64,000 bases of DNA, from contig JABDBC010000001.1 in NCBI GenBank assembly GCA_013288825.1, positions 34,475 to 98,474 of the forward strand. Reading direction: 5' to 3'. The DNA is from Chlamydiota bacterium. Lineage in GTDB: Bacteria; Chlamydiota; Chlamydiia; Chlamydiales; Parachlamydiaceae. Below, in pieces: positions 54,561 to 64,000 of this stretch; position 1 is the first letter of the stretch, and each line of letters begins with the position of its first letter. The notes below the pieces were generated by a model. It was not told the origin of the DNA and ran no database searches. It saw nothing but the letters and a program-made list of their open reading frames with translations. A program made the translations under genes and the position numbers.

Positions 54561-57282
54561 CGCAGAAACAGAAACCGAAACTCCTGATACTTCTAAAACA
54601 ACTCCAAAAGCTAAAGCTTCTAAAGAGGGTTCTCCTGAAGTTGCTGTCAAAAAAGATGAGGGAGCCCCCCGCGTTCGTGCGCGCTCTAAATCTGTTTTTG
54701 CTGAAGGTTCACAGCCCCCTGTAAAGACGCCAACTCCTCCAGAACATACTGAAGAGGAAAGCGCAACCCCCACTGCTCCAGCTGCTGAAGAACGCCATGA
54801 GCTGATTCCGCCGAGAAGAAAGACGGGAGAAGAGTTGCGGCGCCAAATTTTTGGCGATGATTCTGCTCAAGAAGCTCCCCCATCACCTGAAATAAAAGAA
54901 GCGTCTCATGTTGAAGAAGCTCCTTCCATTCGAGAATCACAAGAACAAAAGCCTGCAAAACCGACATCAGAGTCTGTTGCACCGTCGAAAGCACAAGAAG
55001 CTGCAGAAATAGCAGGTGAAAAGCGGACATCTGAAAGCCGATTAGAACAAACGCAACAGCCAACCACGTCTGCTCAGCAAGCGAAACAAGTCCAAGAGCC
55101 AGCCGCACCAGCAAAGGCCCCTTATGTAAAATTAGGGCCAACAGGTCGGCATATGCGCGATTTTATTCCCGCTCCAAAGCCAAAACCTCCAGAACCCAAA
55201 AAGCCTGAACGCCCGACAGAACGGCCTGAAGTTCAGGGAACCGAAAGAAGCAAGGGAAAACCATCTGTAGCACCTGCTGAAACGGCACATGTGCCCGAAG
55301 AAAGATCTGATGAGCTCGCTGCTGGAAAAAAACGGGGTCCTCCTACAAAAGAGTTTCGCGATATTAAGCCTGCTAAACGTGTTGACACTCAGCGCACGTT
55401 CGATGCGCGTGACAGACAAGGTTTGCGCGTTACTGAAGAAGAACAACGCTGGCGTAAAAAACGAGTGGTGAAGGCTAAGGCAGAAGAGCAGGTCATTGTA
55501 CGACCCACTTCTTTGAGCGTTCGCACTCCGATTTCGATTAAAGATTTAGCCTCTGAGATGAAGCTTAAAGCATCCCAATTGATTGCAAAGTTGTTTCTCC
55601 AAGGGATTATAGTAACACTGAATGACCTCCTTGAAGATGAAACAACAATCCAATTATTGGGGCAGGAGTTTGGATGTGAAATCTCAATCGACACAACAGA
55701 AGAAAGACGTATTCAGATCACTGATAAGACGATTGGGGAAGAGATTAAAGCAGCGCCGTCAGAAAATTTGTTCACGCGACCGCCAGTTGTTGCATTCATG
55801 GGTCACGTGGACCATGGTAAAACCAGTTTAATCGACTTTATAAGAAAATCTAACAGAGCATCAGCAGAAGCTGGAGCCATCACGCAACACATTGGCGCTT
55901 TCCGATGCCACACAGCCGTTGGGGATATCACTATTCTTGACACTCCTGGCCATGAAGCTTTTTCAGCAATGCGTGCTCGCGGTGCCGATGTAACAGACAT
56001 CGTTGTCCTCGTCATTGCCGGCGATGAAGGGGTCAAACAACAGACCGTTGAAGCCATCCAGCATGCGATCGAAGCCAAAGTAACCATTGTGGTTGCCATT
56101 AATAAATCTGACAAACCCAGTTTTAATCCGGAAAATGTCTATCGTCAATTAGCAGATCAAAATCTATTGCCCGAGGTTTGGGGCGGACAGATCTTGACTG
56201 TCAATTGCTCAGCTTTGACCGGCGCTGGTGTGAAGGAATTGTTAGAGTCGTTAGCTTTGCAAGCAGAAGTATTAGAACTGCGCGCCAATAAAGATTCTAG
56301 AGCTCGAGGAACAGTTTTAGAATCAGAAATGCATAAAGGTCTCGGCTCGGTGGCCACGGTATTGGTTCAAAATGGAACCTTGCATATGGGAGATTCATTA
56401 GTGTTTGGCCAGCATTGGGGTCGCGTTAAAACGATGCACAATGAATTTGGACAAGATCTTTTAGAAGCCCCCCCATCTACGCCAGTATCAATTACTGGGC
56501 TATCAGGTGTTCCTGAAGCAGGCCAAGAGTTTATTGTTGTTGCAAACGAGCGGGAAGCCAGAGAAATTGCTGAAGTCAGACAGCAGGGCGTTCGCTTATT
56601 ACAAATGCAGCAGCGTAAGAAAGTGACTTCAGAGAACTGGGCACAGCAAACAGCGCCGACTATTAAGAAAAAGGTTCTCAATATCATCTTAAGGGCTGAC
56701 GTTCAAGGTTCTCTTGAAGCATTGCGCGTTGCCTTACAGAAAATCGAGTCCTCGAAGGCTGAGGTTAATATCATCTTCACAGGCGTTGGAGAGGTATCTG
56801 AATCTGATGTTCAGCTTGCCGCCACTTCAAAAGCTGTAATTATTGGATTTCATACGAAGATCGAGAGCCATGCTGAAATGTTGACGAAACAGTTCGGAGT
56901 TCAAGTCAAGCTACATGATATTATCTACCACGCTGTCGATGAGGTAAAAGCATTGATGACTGCGCTGTTAGATAAAATTCCGCAAGAAACAGATAAGGGC
57001 AAAGCAGTTATTAAGACATTGTTCAAGTCTTCCCATGCAGGTATTATTGCTGGTTGTGTCGTCACTGAAGGAACGATCAATCGTAATAATCATATGCGTG
57101 TGATGAGAGAAGGACTGTTAATCGGCAGGGGCCAAATTGCATCATTGCGACGTGTGAAGGATGATGTGAGAGAGGTGTCTAAGGGTGTCGAGTGCGGCAT
57201 TGCATTAAGTAAGTTTACAGATCTCCTTGAAGGAGATATTTTGGAAGCTTATGAGATCACTTATTTATCACAAGAACTTTAG
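54460..57282 (+). CDS. infB: Translation initiation factor IF-2
   Basis: 940 residues. TTG start at 54460 inside nusA (101-base overlap), supported by AAAGGAAAG upstream and by the [13 protein letters not shown] start typical of chlamydial IF-2. Low-complexity Ala/Pro/Glu/Lys-rich N-terminus to ~340, IF2_N domain ~355-405, then G domain: GHVDHGKT (448-455), DTPGH (494-498), NKSD (~548). C-terminal domains II-IV are complete. It delivers fMet-tRNA to the 30S subunit. Confidence 0.96.
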   Translation: MAKHLKLTIKNTQIAEAINLGKLKDKIAKKKKGSAETETETPDTSKTTPKAKASKEGSPEVAVKKDEGAPRVRARSKSVFAEGSQPPVKTPTPPEHTEEESATPTAPAAEERHELIPPRRKTGEELRRQIFGDDSAQEAPPSPEIKEASHVEEAPSIRESQEQKPAKPTSESVAPSKAQEAAEIAGEKRTSESRLEQTQQPTTSAQQAKQVQEPAAPAKAPYVKLGPTGRHMRDFIPAPKPKPPEPKKPERPTERPEVQGTERSKGKPSVAPAETAHVPEERSDELAAGKKRGPPTKEFRDIKPAKRVDTQRTFDARDRQGLRVTEEEQRWRKKRVVKAKAEEQVIVRPTSLSVRTPISIKDLASEMKLKASQLIAKLFLQGIIVTLNDLLEDETTIQLLGQEFGCEISIDTTEERRIQITDKTIGEEIKAAPSENLFTRPPVVAFMGHVDHGKTSLIDFIRKSNRASAEAGAITQHIGAFRCHTAVGDITILDTPGHEAFSAMRARGADVTDIVVLVIAGDEGVKQQTVEAIQHAIEAKVTIVVAINKSDKPSFNPENVYRQLADQNLLPEVWGGQILTVNCSALTGAGVKELLESLALQAEVLELRANKDSRARGTVLESEMHKGLGSVATVLVQNGTLHMGDSLVFGQHWGRVKTMHNEFGQDLLEAPPSTPVSITGLSGVPEAGQEFIVVANEREAREIAEVRQQGVRLLQMQQRKKVTSENWAQQTAPTIKKKVLNIILRADVQGSLEALRVALQKIESSKAEVNIIFTGVGEVSESDVQLAATSKAVIIGFHTKIESHAEMLTKQFGVQVKLHDIIYHAVDEVKALMTALLDKIPQETDKGKAVIKTLFKSSHAGIIAGCVVTEGTINRNNHMRVMREGLLIGRGQIASLRRVKDDVREVSKGVECGIALSKFTDLLEGDILEAYEITYLSQEL

Positions 57283-57294
57283 AATTAGGAATTT

Positions 57295-57672
57295 ATGGCA
57301 ATACAACGCACTGCGCGTCTCAATTCCTTGCTGAAGGAAGTCATCTCTGATGTTGTACGGCTTCATGTACGAAATCCTCATGTGACGGGTCTCATTACGG
57401 TGACTCGAGTTGACATTACCAAAGACTTGCACTATGCAAAAGTCTATGTAAGTGTCATTGGAACTCCCGAGCAAAAGAAGGAAACTTTGGAAGCATTGCA
57501 ATCTGCAGCGGGATTCATTGCTGTGAATTCTGCAAAGAAAGTGGTGATGAGGTATTTCCCGACGCTGACATTTAAGTTGGACGATGGCGTTGAAAAGCAC
57601 ATGCGTATTGAGCAATTGCTAAGCGAAATCAAATCCAAGCAGTCTTCGCAGTCTCCACAGCCTTCAGAGTAA
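57295..57672 (+). CDS. rbfA: 30S ribosome-binding factor RbfA
   Basis: 125 residues, KH-like fold. RTARLNSLLKEVISDVVRL, the VTRVDITKDLHYAKVYVSVI strand and the AAGFI...MRYFPTLTFKLDD end are typical. It acts in 16S rRNA 5' end maturation. It begins 12 bases after infB with AGGAATTT. A ~280 bp palindrome follows, separating it from truB. Confidence 0.94.
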   Translation: MAIQRTARLNSLLKEVISDVVRLHVRNPHVTGLITVTRVDITKDLHYAKVYVSVIGTPEQKKETLEALQSAAGFIAVNSAKKVVMRYFPTLTFKLDDGVEKHMRIEQLLSEIKSKQSSQSPQPSE

Positions 57673-57685
57673 ATACCTTCCGAAA

Positions 57686-57962
57686 TTATTTTTACCACAG
57701 AGATCACAGAGAGAAGAAGAGAAGGAAGGGGAGAGTAATTGGTAGGGATCAGTCTAACCAAGACAACTCTTAGAAAAAAATTCAACGCAAAGGCGCAAAG
57801 ACGCTAAGCCGCAAAGAGAAGAAGAAGGTATTCCTTTCCTTTCTTTGCGACTTAGCGTCTTTGCGCCTTTGCGTTGAATTTTTTTCTAAGAGTTGTCTTG
57901 GTTAGCCTTAATTACCCTCTGCCTCCTTCTCTTCTTCTCTCTGTGATCTCTGTGGTAAATAT
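57686..57962. repeat. Two-family nested palindrome within the rbfA-truB gap
   Basis: The outer layer is TTTACCACAGAGATCACAGA plus a purine-rich run. The inner layer is CCAAGACAACTCTTAGAAAA followed by AACGCAAAGGCGCAAAGACG, mirrored to 57905 around a short centre. The inner layer is the same family as 35211-35352 and the outer as 59463-59643. It splits an otherwise compact operon. Confidence 0.9.
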
Positions 57963-57990
57963 ATTTCACAGGAAATGGAGAGAAAGGGTT

Positions 57991-58692
57991 ATGAGTAGTG
58001 TTAATGGTGTGTTGCTTGTTGATAAGCCTCGAGGCAGAAATTCCTTTGCCCTCGTAGCCGTTCTACGACGTCTTTTAGGGGTTCAGAAAATTGGTCATAC
58101 TGGCACTTTGGATCCTTTTGCAACCGGGGTGATGGTCATGTTAATTGGCCGTCAATTCACCCGACTATCAGACAAATTTCTCTCTGCAGATAAGGAATAC
58201 ATTGCAGAAGTGCGTTTAGGAATCAGTACAGACACCTTTGATTGCGATGGTAAGATTTTATCCGAGTCAACATTTATTCCATCTGAAGAGCAAGTCATCA
58301 ATGCCGTTTCTCAATTTCAAGGTGAAATCGATCAAGTTCCCCCGATGTTTTCTGCCAAGAAGCAGAATGGGAAAAAGCTTTACGAGCTAGCCAGGCAGGG
58401 AAAAACGGTCGAACGGCTTCCAGTTAGAATTCGAGTTGAAACGCAGCTACTTTCATATCAATATCCAGATATTAAATTATCCATCAGCTGCAGCAAGGGA
58501 ACTTATATCCGTTCTATAGCAAACGATATTGGGCTTTTACTGACTTGTGGAGCTCACGTGACCGATTTACGGCGTGTTCGCAGCGGATATTTTCATCTCA
58601 AAGATTGTTATGATGGAGGGTTGCTCTTTTCCCCCGATGTTGATATGGTTGCGTTACGGAGACGCATCGATGAAAATCTTGGCATCACTTGA
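57991..58692 (+). CDS. truB: tRNA pseudouridine-55 synthase TruB
   Basis: 233 residues from ATG 57991 (GAGAGAAAGGG). The frame is open upstream only through the palindrome. GHTGTLDPFATG with catalytic Asp41, QVPPMFSAKKQNGKKLYELA, then CSKGTYIRSIANDIG. The C-terminal PUA domain is missing or very short, as in other chlamydial TruB. Its end overlaps ribF by 23 bases. Confidence 0.94.
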   Translation: MSSVNGVLLVDKPRGRNSFALVAVLRRLLGVQKIGHTGTLDPFATGVMVMLIGRQFTRLSDKFLSADKEYIAEVRLGISTDTFDCDGKILSESTFIPSEEQVINAVSQFQGEIDQVPPMFSAKKQNGKKLYELARQGKTVERLPVRIRVETQLLSYQYPDIKLSISCSKGTYIRSIANDIGLLLTCGAHVTDLRRVRSGYFHLKDCYDGGLLFSPDVDMVALRRRIDENLGIT

Positions 58693-59449
58693 TGATATTC
58701 CCTTGAATGACAAGCCAATTGTATTAACAATTGGGAATTTTGATGGCGTGCACTTGGGACATCAGGCAATTGTTAATAAGATGAAACAATTGGCAAGATC
58801 CGGCGCGCAGAAAGTTCTTGTTACCTTTGAAAATCACCCTAAAACAGTCCTCTCTCCACAAGAAACCATCCCTTTAATTTGTACTCTTCCACATAAATTA
58901 TTATTACTAGAGCAGTATGGGTTTGATGACGTGATACTCCTCCGATTTTCTCCCGACTTTGCAGCACAAGAGCCTGAGGAATTTTTGGATGCCCTCTATT
59001 CAGCATTGCCTTTTCAGCACCTTGTTTTGGGGTACGATGCTAAAATTGGAAAAAATAAGACTGGGGATCGGAAAAGAGTTATAGAGTCATTATCACAACA
59101 CAAAGTTGCTGTTCATTATTTGGAGCCATGTAAGGTTGATGGAGAGATCGTTTCGAGCAGCGCCATTCGATCATCTGTTCGAAGAGGAGATTTTTTAAAG
59201 GCGCAGCAATATCTTGGCCGTCCCTATTCTATATATCATCAGACGGGTGAGTTATCTGATTTATGCTTGCCCCCCTCCGGATCATATCCAGTCAGAGTTC
59301 GTGAAAATGAAATTGTTTGGAATGGAGTGGCGCATTTGCGTGATAAACAAATTACTCTAGACAACATTGCTATTCCTAAAACCAATGTGGAAATCATTTT
59401 TGACGGGAAACAGTTGCAAACGCACACGCAACCCGCTATACAAAAGTAA
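58670..59449 (+). CDS. ribF: FAD synthetase / riboflavin kinase RibF, kinase domain reduced
   Basis: 259 residues from ATG 58670 (GGAGACGC upstream; start inside truB). The FMN adenylyltransferase domain is intact: TIGNFDGVHLGHQAIV, TFENHPKTVL, LGYDAKIGKNKTGDR and VSSSAIRSSVRRGDF. The C-terminal riboflavin kinase part starts normally (LGRPYSI) but lacks the usual GFPTAN nucleotide/metal motif and is only ~80 residues long. It may be a monofunctional FAD synthetase or a degraded bifunctional enzyme. The adenylylation step is well supported; the kinase step is doubtful. Confidence 0.9.
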   Translation: MKILASLDDIPLNDKPIVLTIGNFDGVHLGHQAIVNKMKQLARSGAQKVLVTFENHPKTVLSPQETIPLICTLPHKLLLLEQYGFDDVILLRFSPDFAAQEPEEFLDALYSALPFQHLVLGYDAKIGKNKTGDRKRVIESLSQHKVAVHYLEPCKVDGEIVSSSAIRSSVRRGDFLKAQQYLGRPYSIYHQTGELSDLCLPPSGSYPVRVRENEIVWNGVAHLRDKQITLDNIAIPKTNVEIIFDGKQLQTHTQPAIQK

Positions 59450-59462
59450 CAGTAATGCAGGT

Positions 59463-59643
59463 ATGCGCATAACACTAATGCAAGTGATTTTACCACAGAG
59501 ATCACAGAGAGAAGAAGAGAATAGGGGAGGAGGAAATATTCTTTTAACAAAGATATTTTTTATCCTTCCTCTTTTCTCTTCTTCTCTCTCTGTGTTCTCT
59601 GTGATCTCTGTGGTAAATTCTCTTGCATTAGTGTTATGCGCAT
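59463..59643. repeat. Nested palindrome between ribF and glgA
   Basis: Outer layer TGCGCATAACACTAATGCAA, then TTTACCACAGAGATCACAGA and a purine-rich run, all mirrored on the right up to TTGCATTAGTGTTATGCGCA. Centre TTTAACAAAGATATT. Same CCACAGAG family as 57686-57962, with a different outer module. Confidence 0.9.
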
Positions 59644-59675
59644 GGCTTGTTACATGAAAAAGCTAGGATAGTTGC

Positions 59676-61181
59676 ATGCACATCATTCACATAGCTTCGG
59701 AATTGGCTCCTCTCGCGAAAGTGGGCGGACTCGGCGATGTTCTTTTGGGGCTAAGTCGTGAGCTTTCTTGGAAGGGGCATGATGTTGATATTATCATCCC
59801 CAAATACGACTGCCTCGATAGCAATGAAATAAGAGATTTGAGCGTTGTGGCTGCGGACCTAAAGACTACTTACGATGGCGTTGACTACCTGAACACAATC
59901 TGGATGGGTTGGGTTGAGAATCTGAGGGTCTATTTCATTGATCCACATCATCCTAGCTATTTCTTTAATCGCGGTTGTTTTTATGGATGTGAGGATGATG
60001 TCGCTAGGTATCTCTATTTCTGTCAAACAGCTCTTGAGTTTTTGTATAAAGCCAAGATATGGCCAGAAATTCTCCATCTACACGACTGGCATACTGCTGC
60101 TGTTGCATTGCTCTACAAAGAGGTCTACAGAAAGTTAGGATTTAATAAATCGAAAGTTGTTTTTACAATCCATAATCTTGAGTATCAAGGGCGTGCATTG
60201 CCGATTAATTTAGATCCCATTGGCCTTAAAGGGGAGAATTATCTTACCGAAGAAACTCTGTTAGATCCCTTTGATCCCACATTGATTAATCTCGTCAAAG
60301 GGGGAATTGTCTATAGCGATTTTGTTACAACAGTATCCCCTAATTATGCTAATGAAGTGAAGACTCCGCTCGGAGGTCGTGGCTTAGACAAGTTGTTAAT
60401 TAAGCATCAGGATAAGTTTGTTGGAATATTGAATGGGGTTGATTATTCTTATTGGAACCCTGAGATCGACCGTTATTTGCCAGCTCATTACTCCCCTCGA
60501 GAGATGCCTGCAAATAAGAAGGATCGCAATACACTTGATAAGAAAGCCTATATTAAGAAATTAGTCAGAGAACGATTGTTTTTATCGGAGGATCATAGCC
60601 CAATCGTAGGCTGTATCACACGTCTGGTTCCTCAGAAAGGCTTAGAGCTCATCAAACATGCCTTAACATACACATTGCAGCGTGGAGGGCAATTTGTCCT
60701 TCTTGGCTCTTCTCCAATTCCTGCCATTTCTGACGAATTTCATTTGCTTAAGAATCAATATGCAGATCACCCACACGTTAATCTAACTCTGCATTACCAA
60801 GAAGAGCTCTCTCATTTGATCTATGCAGCCTCTGATATTTTTATTGTCCCTTCAATTTTCGAACCGTGTGGCTTAACTCAGATGATTGCTCTAAAGTATG
60901 GTTCGGTCCCTGTTGTTCGTAAAACCGGGGGCTTGGCAGATACCATTTTTGACGTAAGTTATTCAGGTCTTCCTTTTGAGCAAGCTAATGGCTATACCTT
61001 TGACTTTCCAGATGAACAGGGGATTGAATCTGCTTTGGAACGGGCAATAGAATGTTGGTTTCATCATCCTGATAATTGGAGAAAACTTATGATTAATGGA
61101 ATGAACATCGATTTCAGTTGGAATAAGTCTTCAAATCAATATCTAGACGTTTATAAGAAACTAATCAATGGGCAGTTATGA
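59676..61181 (+). CDS. glgA: Glycogen synthase (GT5)
   Basis: 501 residues. N-terminal ELAPLAKVGGLGDVLLGLSR (ADP-glucose binding), HDWHTAAVALLYKE, TVSPNYANEV and FVGILNGVDYSYWNPEID. The C-terminal nucleotide site is SIFEPCGLTQMIALKYGSVP with RKTGGLADTIFD. Elongates glycogen from ADP-glucose. Glycogen metabolism is a conserved chlamydial trait. The ATG has TAGGATAG upstream. The next gene overlaps by ATGA. Confidence 0.96.
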   Translation: MHIIHIASELAPLAKVGGLGDVLLGLSRELSWKGHDVDIIIPKYDCLDSNEIRDLSVVAADLKTTYDGVDYLNTIWMGWVENLRVYFIDPHHPSYFFNRGCFYGCEDDVARYLYFCQTALEFLYKAKIWPEILHLHDWHTAAVALLYKEVYRKLGFNKSKVVFTIHNLEYQGRALPINLDPIGLKGENYLTEETLLDPFDPTLINLVKGGIVYSDFVTTVSPNYANEVKTPLGGRGLDKLLIKHQDKFVGILNGVDYSYWNPEIDRYLPAHYSPREMPANKKDRNTLDKKAYIKKLVRERLFLSEDHSPIVGCITRLVPQKGLELIKHALTYTLQRGGQFVLLGSSPIPAISDEFHLLKNQYADHPHVNLTLHYQEELSHLIYAASDIFIVPSIFEPCGLTQMIALKYGSVPVVRKTGGLADTIFDVSYSGLPFEQANGYTFDFPDEQGIESALERAIECWFHHPDNWRKLMINGMNIDFSWNKSSNQYLDVYKKLINGQL

Positions 61182-62392
61182 TCTCCTATTCCCAGGAACT
61201 GATGTGGATTGATCATCAATCTGATCAAATGATAAGCCAGCTTGTAACCTGGGCCAACATCAATTCTGGATCGACCCATTTGAAGGGAATAGAAGAAATG
61301 CAGTCTTCTATCGTTGCGGCTTTTACGTCCCTCGATTGCACTATAAAAAAAATACCCCTTGCTCCACGTACGGTGATTAATAGCTATGGCCAACCTCATG
61401 AACGGGCTCAGGGAAGCATTTTGCTTATGCAGAAACATCCGCAAGCTCCATTTCAGGTATTGCTTGGAGGTCATCTAGACACCGTTTATCCCCCAGAAAG
61501 TAGCTTCCAAAAAGTAGAGCAAATTGAAAAAAATATCATGCGCGGACCCGGTGTAGCAGATATGAAGGGGGGACTCGTTATTCTCCTGACTGTTCTCAAA
61601 GCATTGGAACGAAGCAAATATGCGGGTAAGATAGGATGGGAAGTGTTTATCAATGCTAATGAAGAGATAGGATCTACTGGCGTCGATCCCATTTTGAAAG
61701 AGTGTGCGGAAAGGAACTCCCTCGCCTTATTCTTTGAGCCCTCTTTTCCTGATGGAGCCCTTGTAAATGAACGAAAGGGGTCAGTAAATTTCACTGTTGT
61801 TGCTCGTGGGAGAGAGGCTCATGCCGGGAGAGACTTTCATTTAGGGCGCAATGCAATAACAGCGCTTGCACGGTTCATTACTGAAGCTGAGAAACTCAAT
61901 AATACAATCGAGGGAATTACCCTTAATGTGGGGCACGTTGAGGGAGGCGGGGCTGTGAATATTGTGCCAGCTCTCGCAATCTGTCGCATTAACGTACGAT
62001 TAACTCGTCCAGAGCAATTATCCTTGATTTGCAAAGCCCTTGATTCTTTAGTGGTTCAAGCGCATAAGAAAGATGGAATTGCGTTGAGCTTACATGAAGA
62101 TACTGCTCGTCCACCGAAACTTTTTGATGAAAAGCATCAAAGCTTATTTAAAGCCTTTTGCACATATGCAAAAGACCTGGGAGAAGAAATACAGATGAGG
62201 TCGACAGGGGGTGCATGCGATGGGAATATCTTATCGGCATTTGGTTTACCGACGATAGACTCATTGGGTGTTATTGGAGGGCATTTGCATACACATGATG
62301 AGTATGCTGTGTTAAGTAGTTTGACCCAGCGAGCCAAATTGGCGACCTACTTTTTACTAAAACTTGCTGAAAAGTTGCATGTAACCAGCTAA
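61178..62392 (+). CDS. M20-family metallopeptidase/deacylase (CPG2-like)
   Basis: 404 residues. Di-metal site residues are visible: GGHLDTV (His99, Asp101), VADMKGG (Asp128), NANEEIG (Glu162/163), FFEPSFPDG and the late HTHDEY His. The GREAHAG segment belongs to the dimerisation domain. Closest in style to glutamate carboxypeptidase (CPG2)-like hydrolases that remove Glu or acyl groups from amino acids. Exact substrate unknown. Cytoplasmic; no signal peptide. Coupled to glgA by the ATGA overlap, although no metabolic link to glycogen is evident. Confidence 0.88.
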   Translation: MISYSQELMWIDHQSDQMISQLVTWANINSGSTHLKGIEEMQSSIVAAFTSLDCTIKKIPLAPRTVINSYGQPHERAQGSILLMQKHPQAPFQVLLGGHLDTVYPPESSFQKVEQIEKNIMRGPGVADMKGGLVILLTVLKALERSKYAGKIGWEVFINANEEIGSTGVDPILKECAERNSLALFFEPSFPDGALVNERKGSVNFTVVARGREAHAGRDFHLGRNAITALARFITEAEKLNNTIEGITLNVGHVEGGGAVNIVPALAICRINVRLTRPEQLSLICKALDSLVVQAHKKDGIALSLHEDTARPPKLFDEKHQSLFKAFCTYAKDLGEEIQMRSTGGACDGNILSAFGLPTIDSLGVIGGHLHTHDEYAVLSSLTQRAKLATYFLLKLAEKLHVTS

Positions 62393-62416
62393 GGAAGACC
62401 ATCGCTTAGTAGAAAA

Positions 62417-62613
62417 GGCTGTCGCCGCTAACGCGGCTTAATTTTTGATCGAATTTACCACAGGCTGACGCCTGTGGCTACATGCTTTTGCCGCATTCGC
62501 GGCATTAACTAGAAAGAGTTCGCAAAGCCGCGAATGCGGCGTTAGCATGTAGCCACAGGCGTCAGCCTGTGGTAAATTCGATCAAAAATTAAGCCGCGTT
62601 AGCGGTGACAGCC
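62417..62613. repeat. Nested palindrome between the M20 gene and the aminotransferase
   Basis: Layers: GGCTGTCGCCGCTAACGCGG; CTTAATTTTTGATCGAATTT; ACCACAGGCTGACGCCTGTG (itself palindromic); GCTACATGC, then GCCGCATTCGCGGC. All are mirrored around AACTAGAAAGAGTTCGC. The CGCCGCATTCGC module also forms a layer at 18016-18501. Confidence 0.9.
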
Positions 62614-62647
62614 TTGGTTAGCATGAGGATATAGAGAGGACTGGATC

Positions 62648-64000
62648 ATGAACATTTCGAGAACGGCAGCAGAGTGCTTGCTTTCAGATCCACGAGTGGC
62701 GCAAGCTAAGAAACTTCTCCTGGAAGCAGTCCATGAACATCAAGGCGCCCTCACGCATCCCAAGAGTCCTAACGTTGACTTACAAGAAAGCTACAAGCAA
62801 AAACTCGAAAAATTCGCTGAAGATCGCGGAGGCAAACTCTGGTTTCCTTATCTAGGAAGCGGTTTAGGCAATGGCTGTTTAGTCGAATTGGCTGATGGAA
62901 GTGTGAAGTATGATTTCATCAGCGGAATTGGGACCCATTATTTTGGACATAGCCATCCAGATTTAATTGCCTCTAGTATCGATGCCGCCATTAGCGACAC
63001 TATTATGCAGGGGCATTTGCAGCAAAATCTCGACTCTGTCGAGTTGTGTCATTTACTCATAACCCATTCCGGCATCGACCATTGCTTTTTATCGACCTCT
63101 GGGGCAACTGCAAACGAAAACGCATTGAAAATAGTGCTTCAGAAACGTTCTCCTGCAAATCGGATTCTAGCTTTTGAAAGGGGTTTTGCCGGCAGGACTT
63201 GGGCTTTAGCTCAAATTACAGATAAGCCCTCTTTTAGAGAAGGATTGCCCTCACAAATATTTGTCGATTATATTCCATTTTATGATCCTCACCAACCCGA
63301 AAAGAGCATGGAGACCTCCGTACATGCATTAAAAAAGCACTTGGCACGCCATCCGAAAGAGTATGCCACAATGATTTTTGAACTCATTCAAGGTGAAGGG
63401 GGCTTTTATCCAGGTTCAGAGCGGTTTTTCCGGGCACTCATGGATATATTAAAAGAAAACGGAATATCAATTATTGTCGATGAGATACAAACATTTGGCA
63501 GAACGAGCTCCTTATTTGCTTTTCAATATTTTAATCTGAAGGAATATGTCGATGTGGTGACTATCGGAAAGCTCTCTCAAGTATGTGCCACCCTGTTTTG
63601 TGAACATCATCGTCCAAGACCTGGTCTTTTAAGCCAAACATTCACAGGCAGCACTTCGGCTATTCGAGCCTCAAAAGTAATCTTAGAGGGATTGATCAAC
63701 AACAACTTCTTTGGAAAAGAAGGTAAAAACGCCATGATCGAATATCAATTTGCTCTGCGCCTGGAAGGACTGAATAAAAAGTATCCCAAATCTATTTCAG
63801 GCCCTTTTGGTATTGGAACTATGGTCGCCTTTACCCCATTTGATGGTGATGTCCATCGCACTACCAAATTCGTCCATACACTGTTTGATCACGGAGTCAT
63901 GAGTTTTATTGCAGGGTCACATCCATCGAGAGTACGTTTTTTAGTTCCTGCGGGGGCTGTCACAGAAAAAGATATCGATGCGGTCTGTAATATTGTTGAG
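62648..64000 (+). CDS. Class III PLP-dependent aminotransferase (partial)
   Basis: 451 codons, open to the window end, so the C-terminus is missing. GIGTHYFGHSHPD, STSGATANENALKI (phosphate binding), ELIQGEGGFYPG, IIVDEIQTFGRT and TIGKLSQV with PLP lysine Lys308. The KxxQVC wording resembles L-lysine 6-transaminase more than ornithine transaminases, but this is a loose match. It starts at ATG 62648 behind GAGAGGA. The substrate cannot be fixed from sequence. Confidence 0.85.
   Translation, partial: MNISRTAAECLLSDPRVAQAKKLLLEAVHEHQGALTHPKSPNVDLQESYKQKLEKFAEDRGGKLWFPYLGSGLGNGCLVELADGSVKYDFISGIGTHYFGHSHPDLIASSIDAAISDTIMQGHLQQNLDSVELCHLLITHSGIDHCFLSTSGATANENALKIVLQKRSPANRILAFERGFAGRTWALAQITDKPSFREGLPSQIFVDYIPFYDPHQPEKSMETSVHALKKHLARHPKEYATMIFELIQGEGGFYPGSERFFRALMDILKENGISIIVDEIQTFGRTSSLFAFQYFNLKEYVDVVTIGKLSQVCATLFCEHHRPRPGLLSQTFTGSTSAIRASKVILEGLINNNFFGKEGKNAMIEYQFALRLEGLNKKYPKSISGPFGIGTMVAFTPFDGDVHRTTKFVHTLFDHGVMSFIAGSHPSRVRFLVPAGAVTEKDIDAVCNIVE

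Overview
The window looks like chromosome of an environmental (amoeba-associated) member of the phylum Chlamydiae. Two syntenic blocks support this. rpsA-nusA-infB-rbfA-truB-ribF (51204-59449) and kdsA-lptC-like-lptA-like-lptB (35477-39598) follow gene orders known from Chlamydia. A glycogen synthase and a secreted thioredoxin-like protein fit as well. A cyclic beta-1,2-glucan synthase, toxin-antitoxin remnants and a large private gene family point to a larger Parachlamydiales-type genome rather than to Chlamydia itself. The species cannot be named from the sequence.

Layout. 1-9442: nested palindromes and a ~3000-residue cyclic beta-1,2-glucan synthase. 9634-12372: an ankyrin-like gene, a toxin-antitoxin pair with a visible promoter and operator, and a relic of the ankyrin gene 3' end. 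12589-31371: ten consecutive same-strand paralogues of an unrecognised family. It has an N-terminal helical domain with a W..F core, a Ser/Thr/Pro linker, a central domain with an (I/E)DPxIF(T/S)G...LINYGLF signature, and a TPR-like tail. This is the most novel coding content. 31625-35090: an LPG-synthase-C type acyltransferase inside an invertible-looking segment, a secreted Gly/His-rich protein and a secreted hypothetical. 35477-41971: Kdo synthesis and LPS transport genes, then a CcoI/FixI-like copper P-type ATPase. 41975-44887: a DUF4143 ATPase with an iteron-like array at its 5' end and four toxin/antitoxin-type genes, some orphaned. 45036-46654: mscS, rnpA and rpmH. 47202-50967: rimO, two exported proteins and a DTW/Tsr3-like protein. 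51204-59449: the translation and transcription block. 59676-64000: glgA, an M20 peptidase and a class III aminotransferase that runs off the window.

Nearly every large intergenic gap holds a long imperfect palindrome. These are built of concentric layers: each layer is a short sequence module whose reverse complement sits at the mirror position. The same modules recur in different nesting combinations at other loci. Some flank genes as inverted or direct repeats, and several abut or include stop codons, so they may act as bidirectional terminators and as recombination substrates. No tRNA, rRNA, CRISPR array, insertion sequence with transposase, or prophage was recognised.
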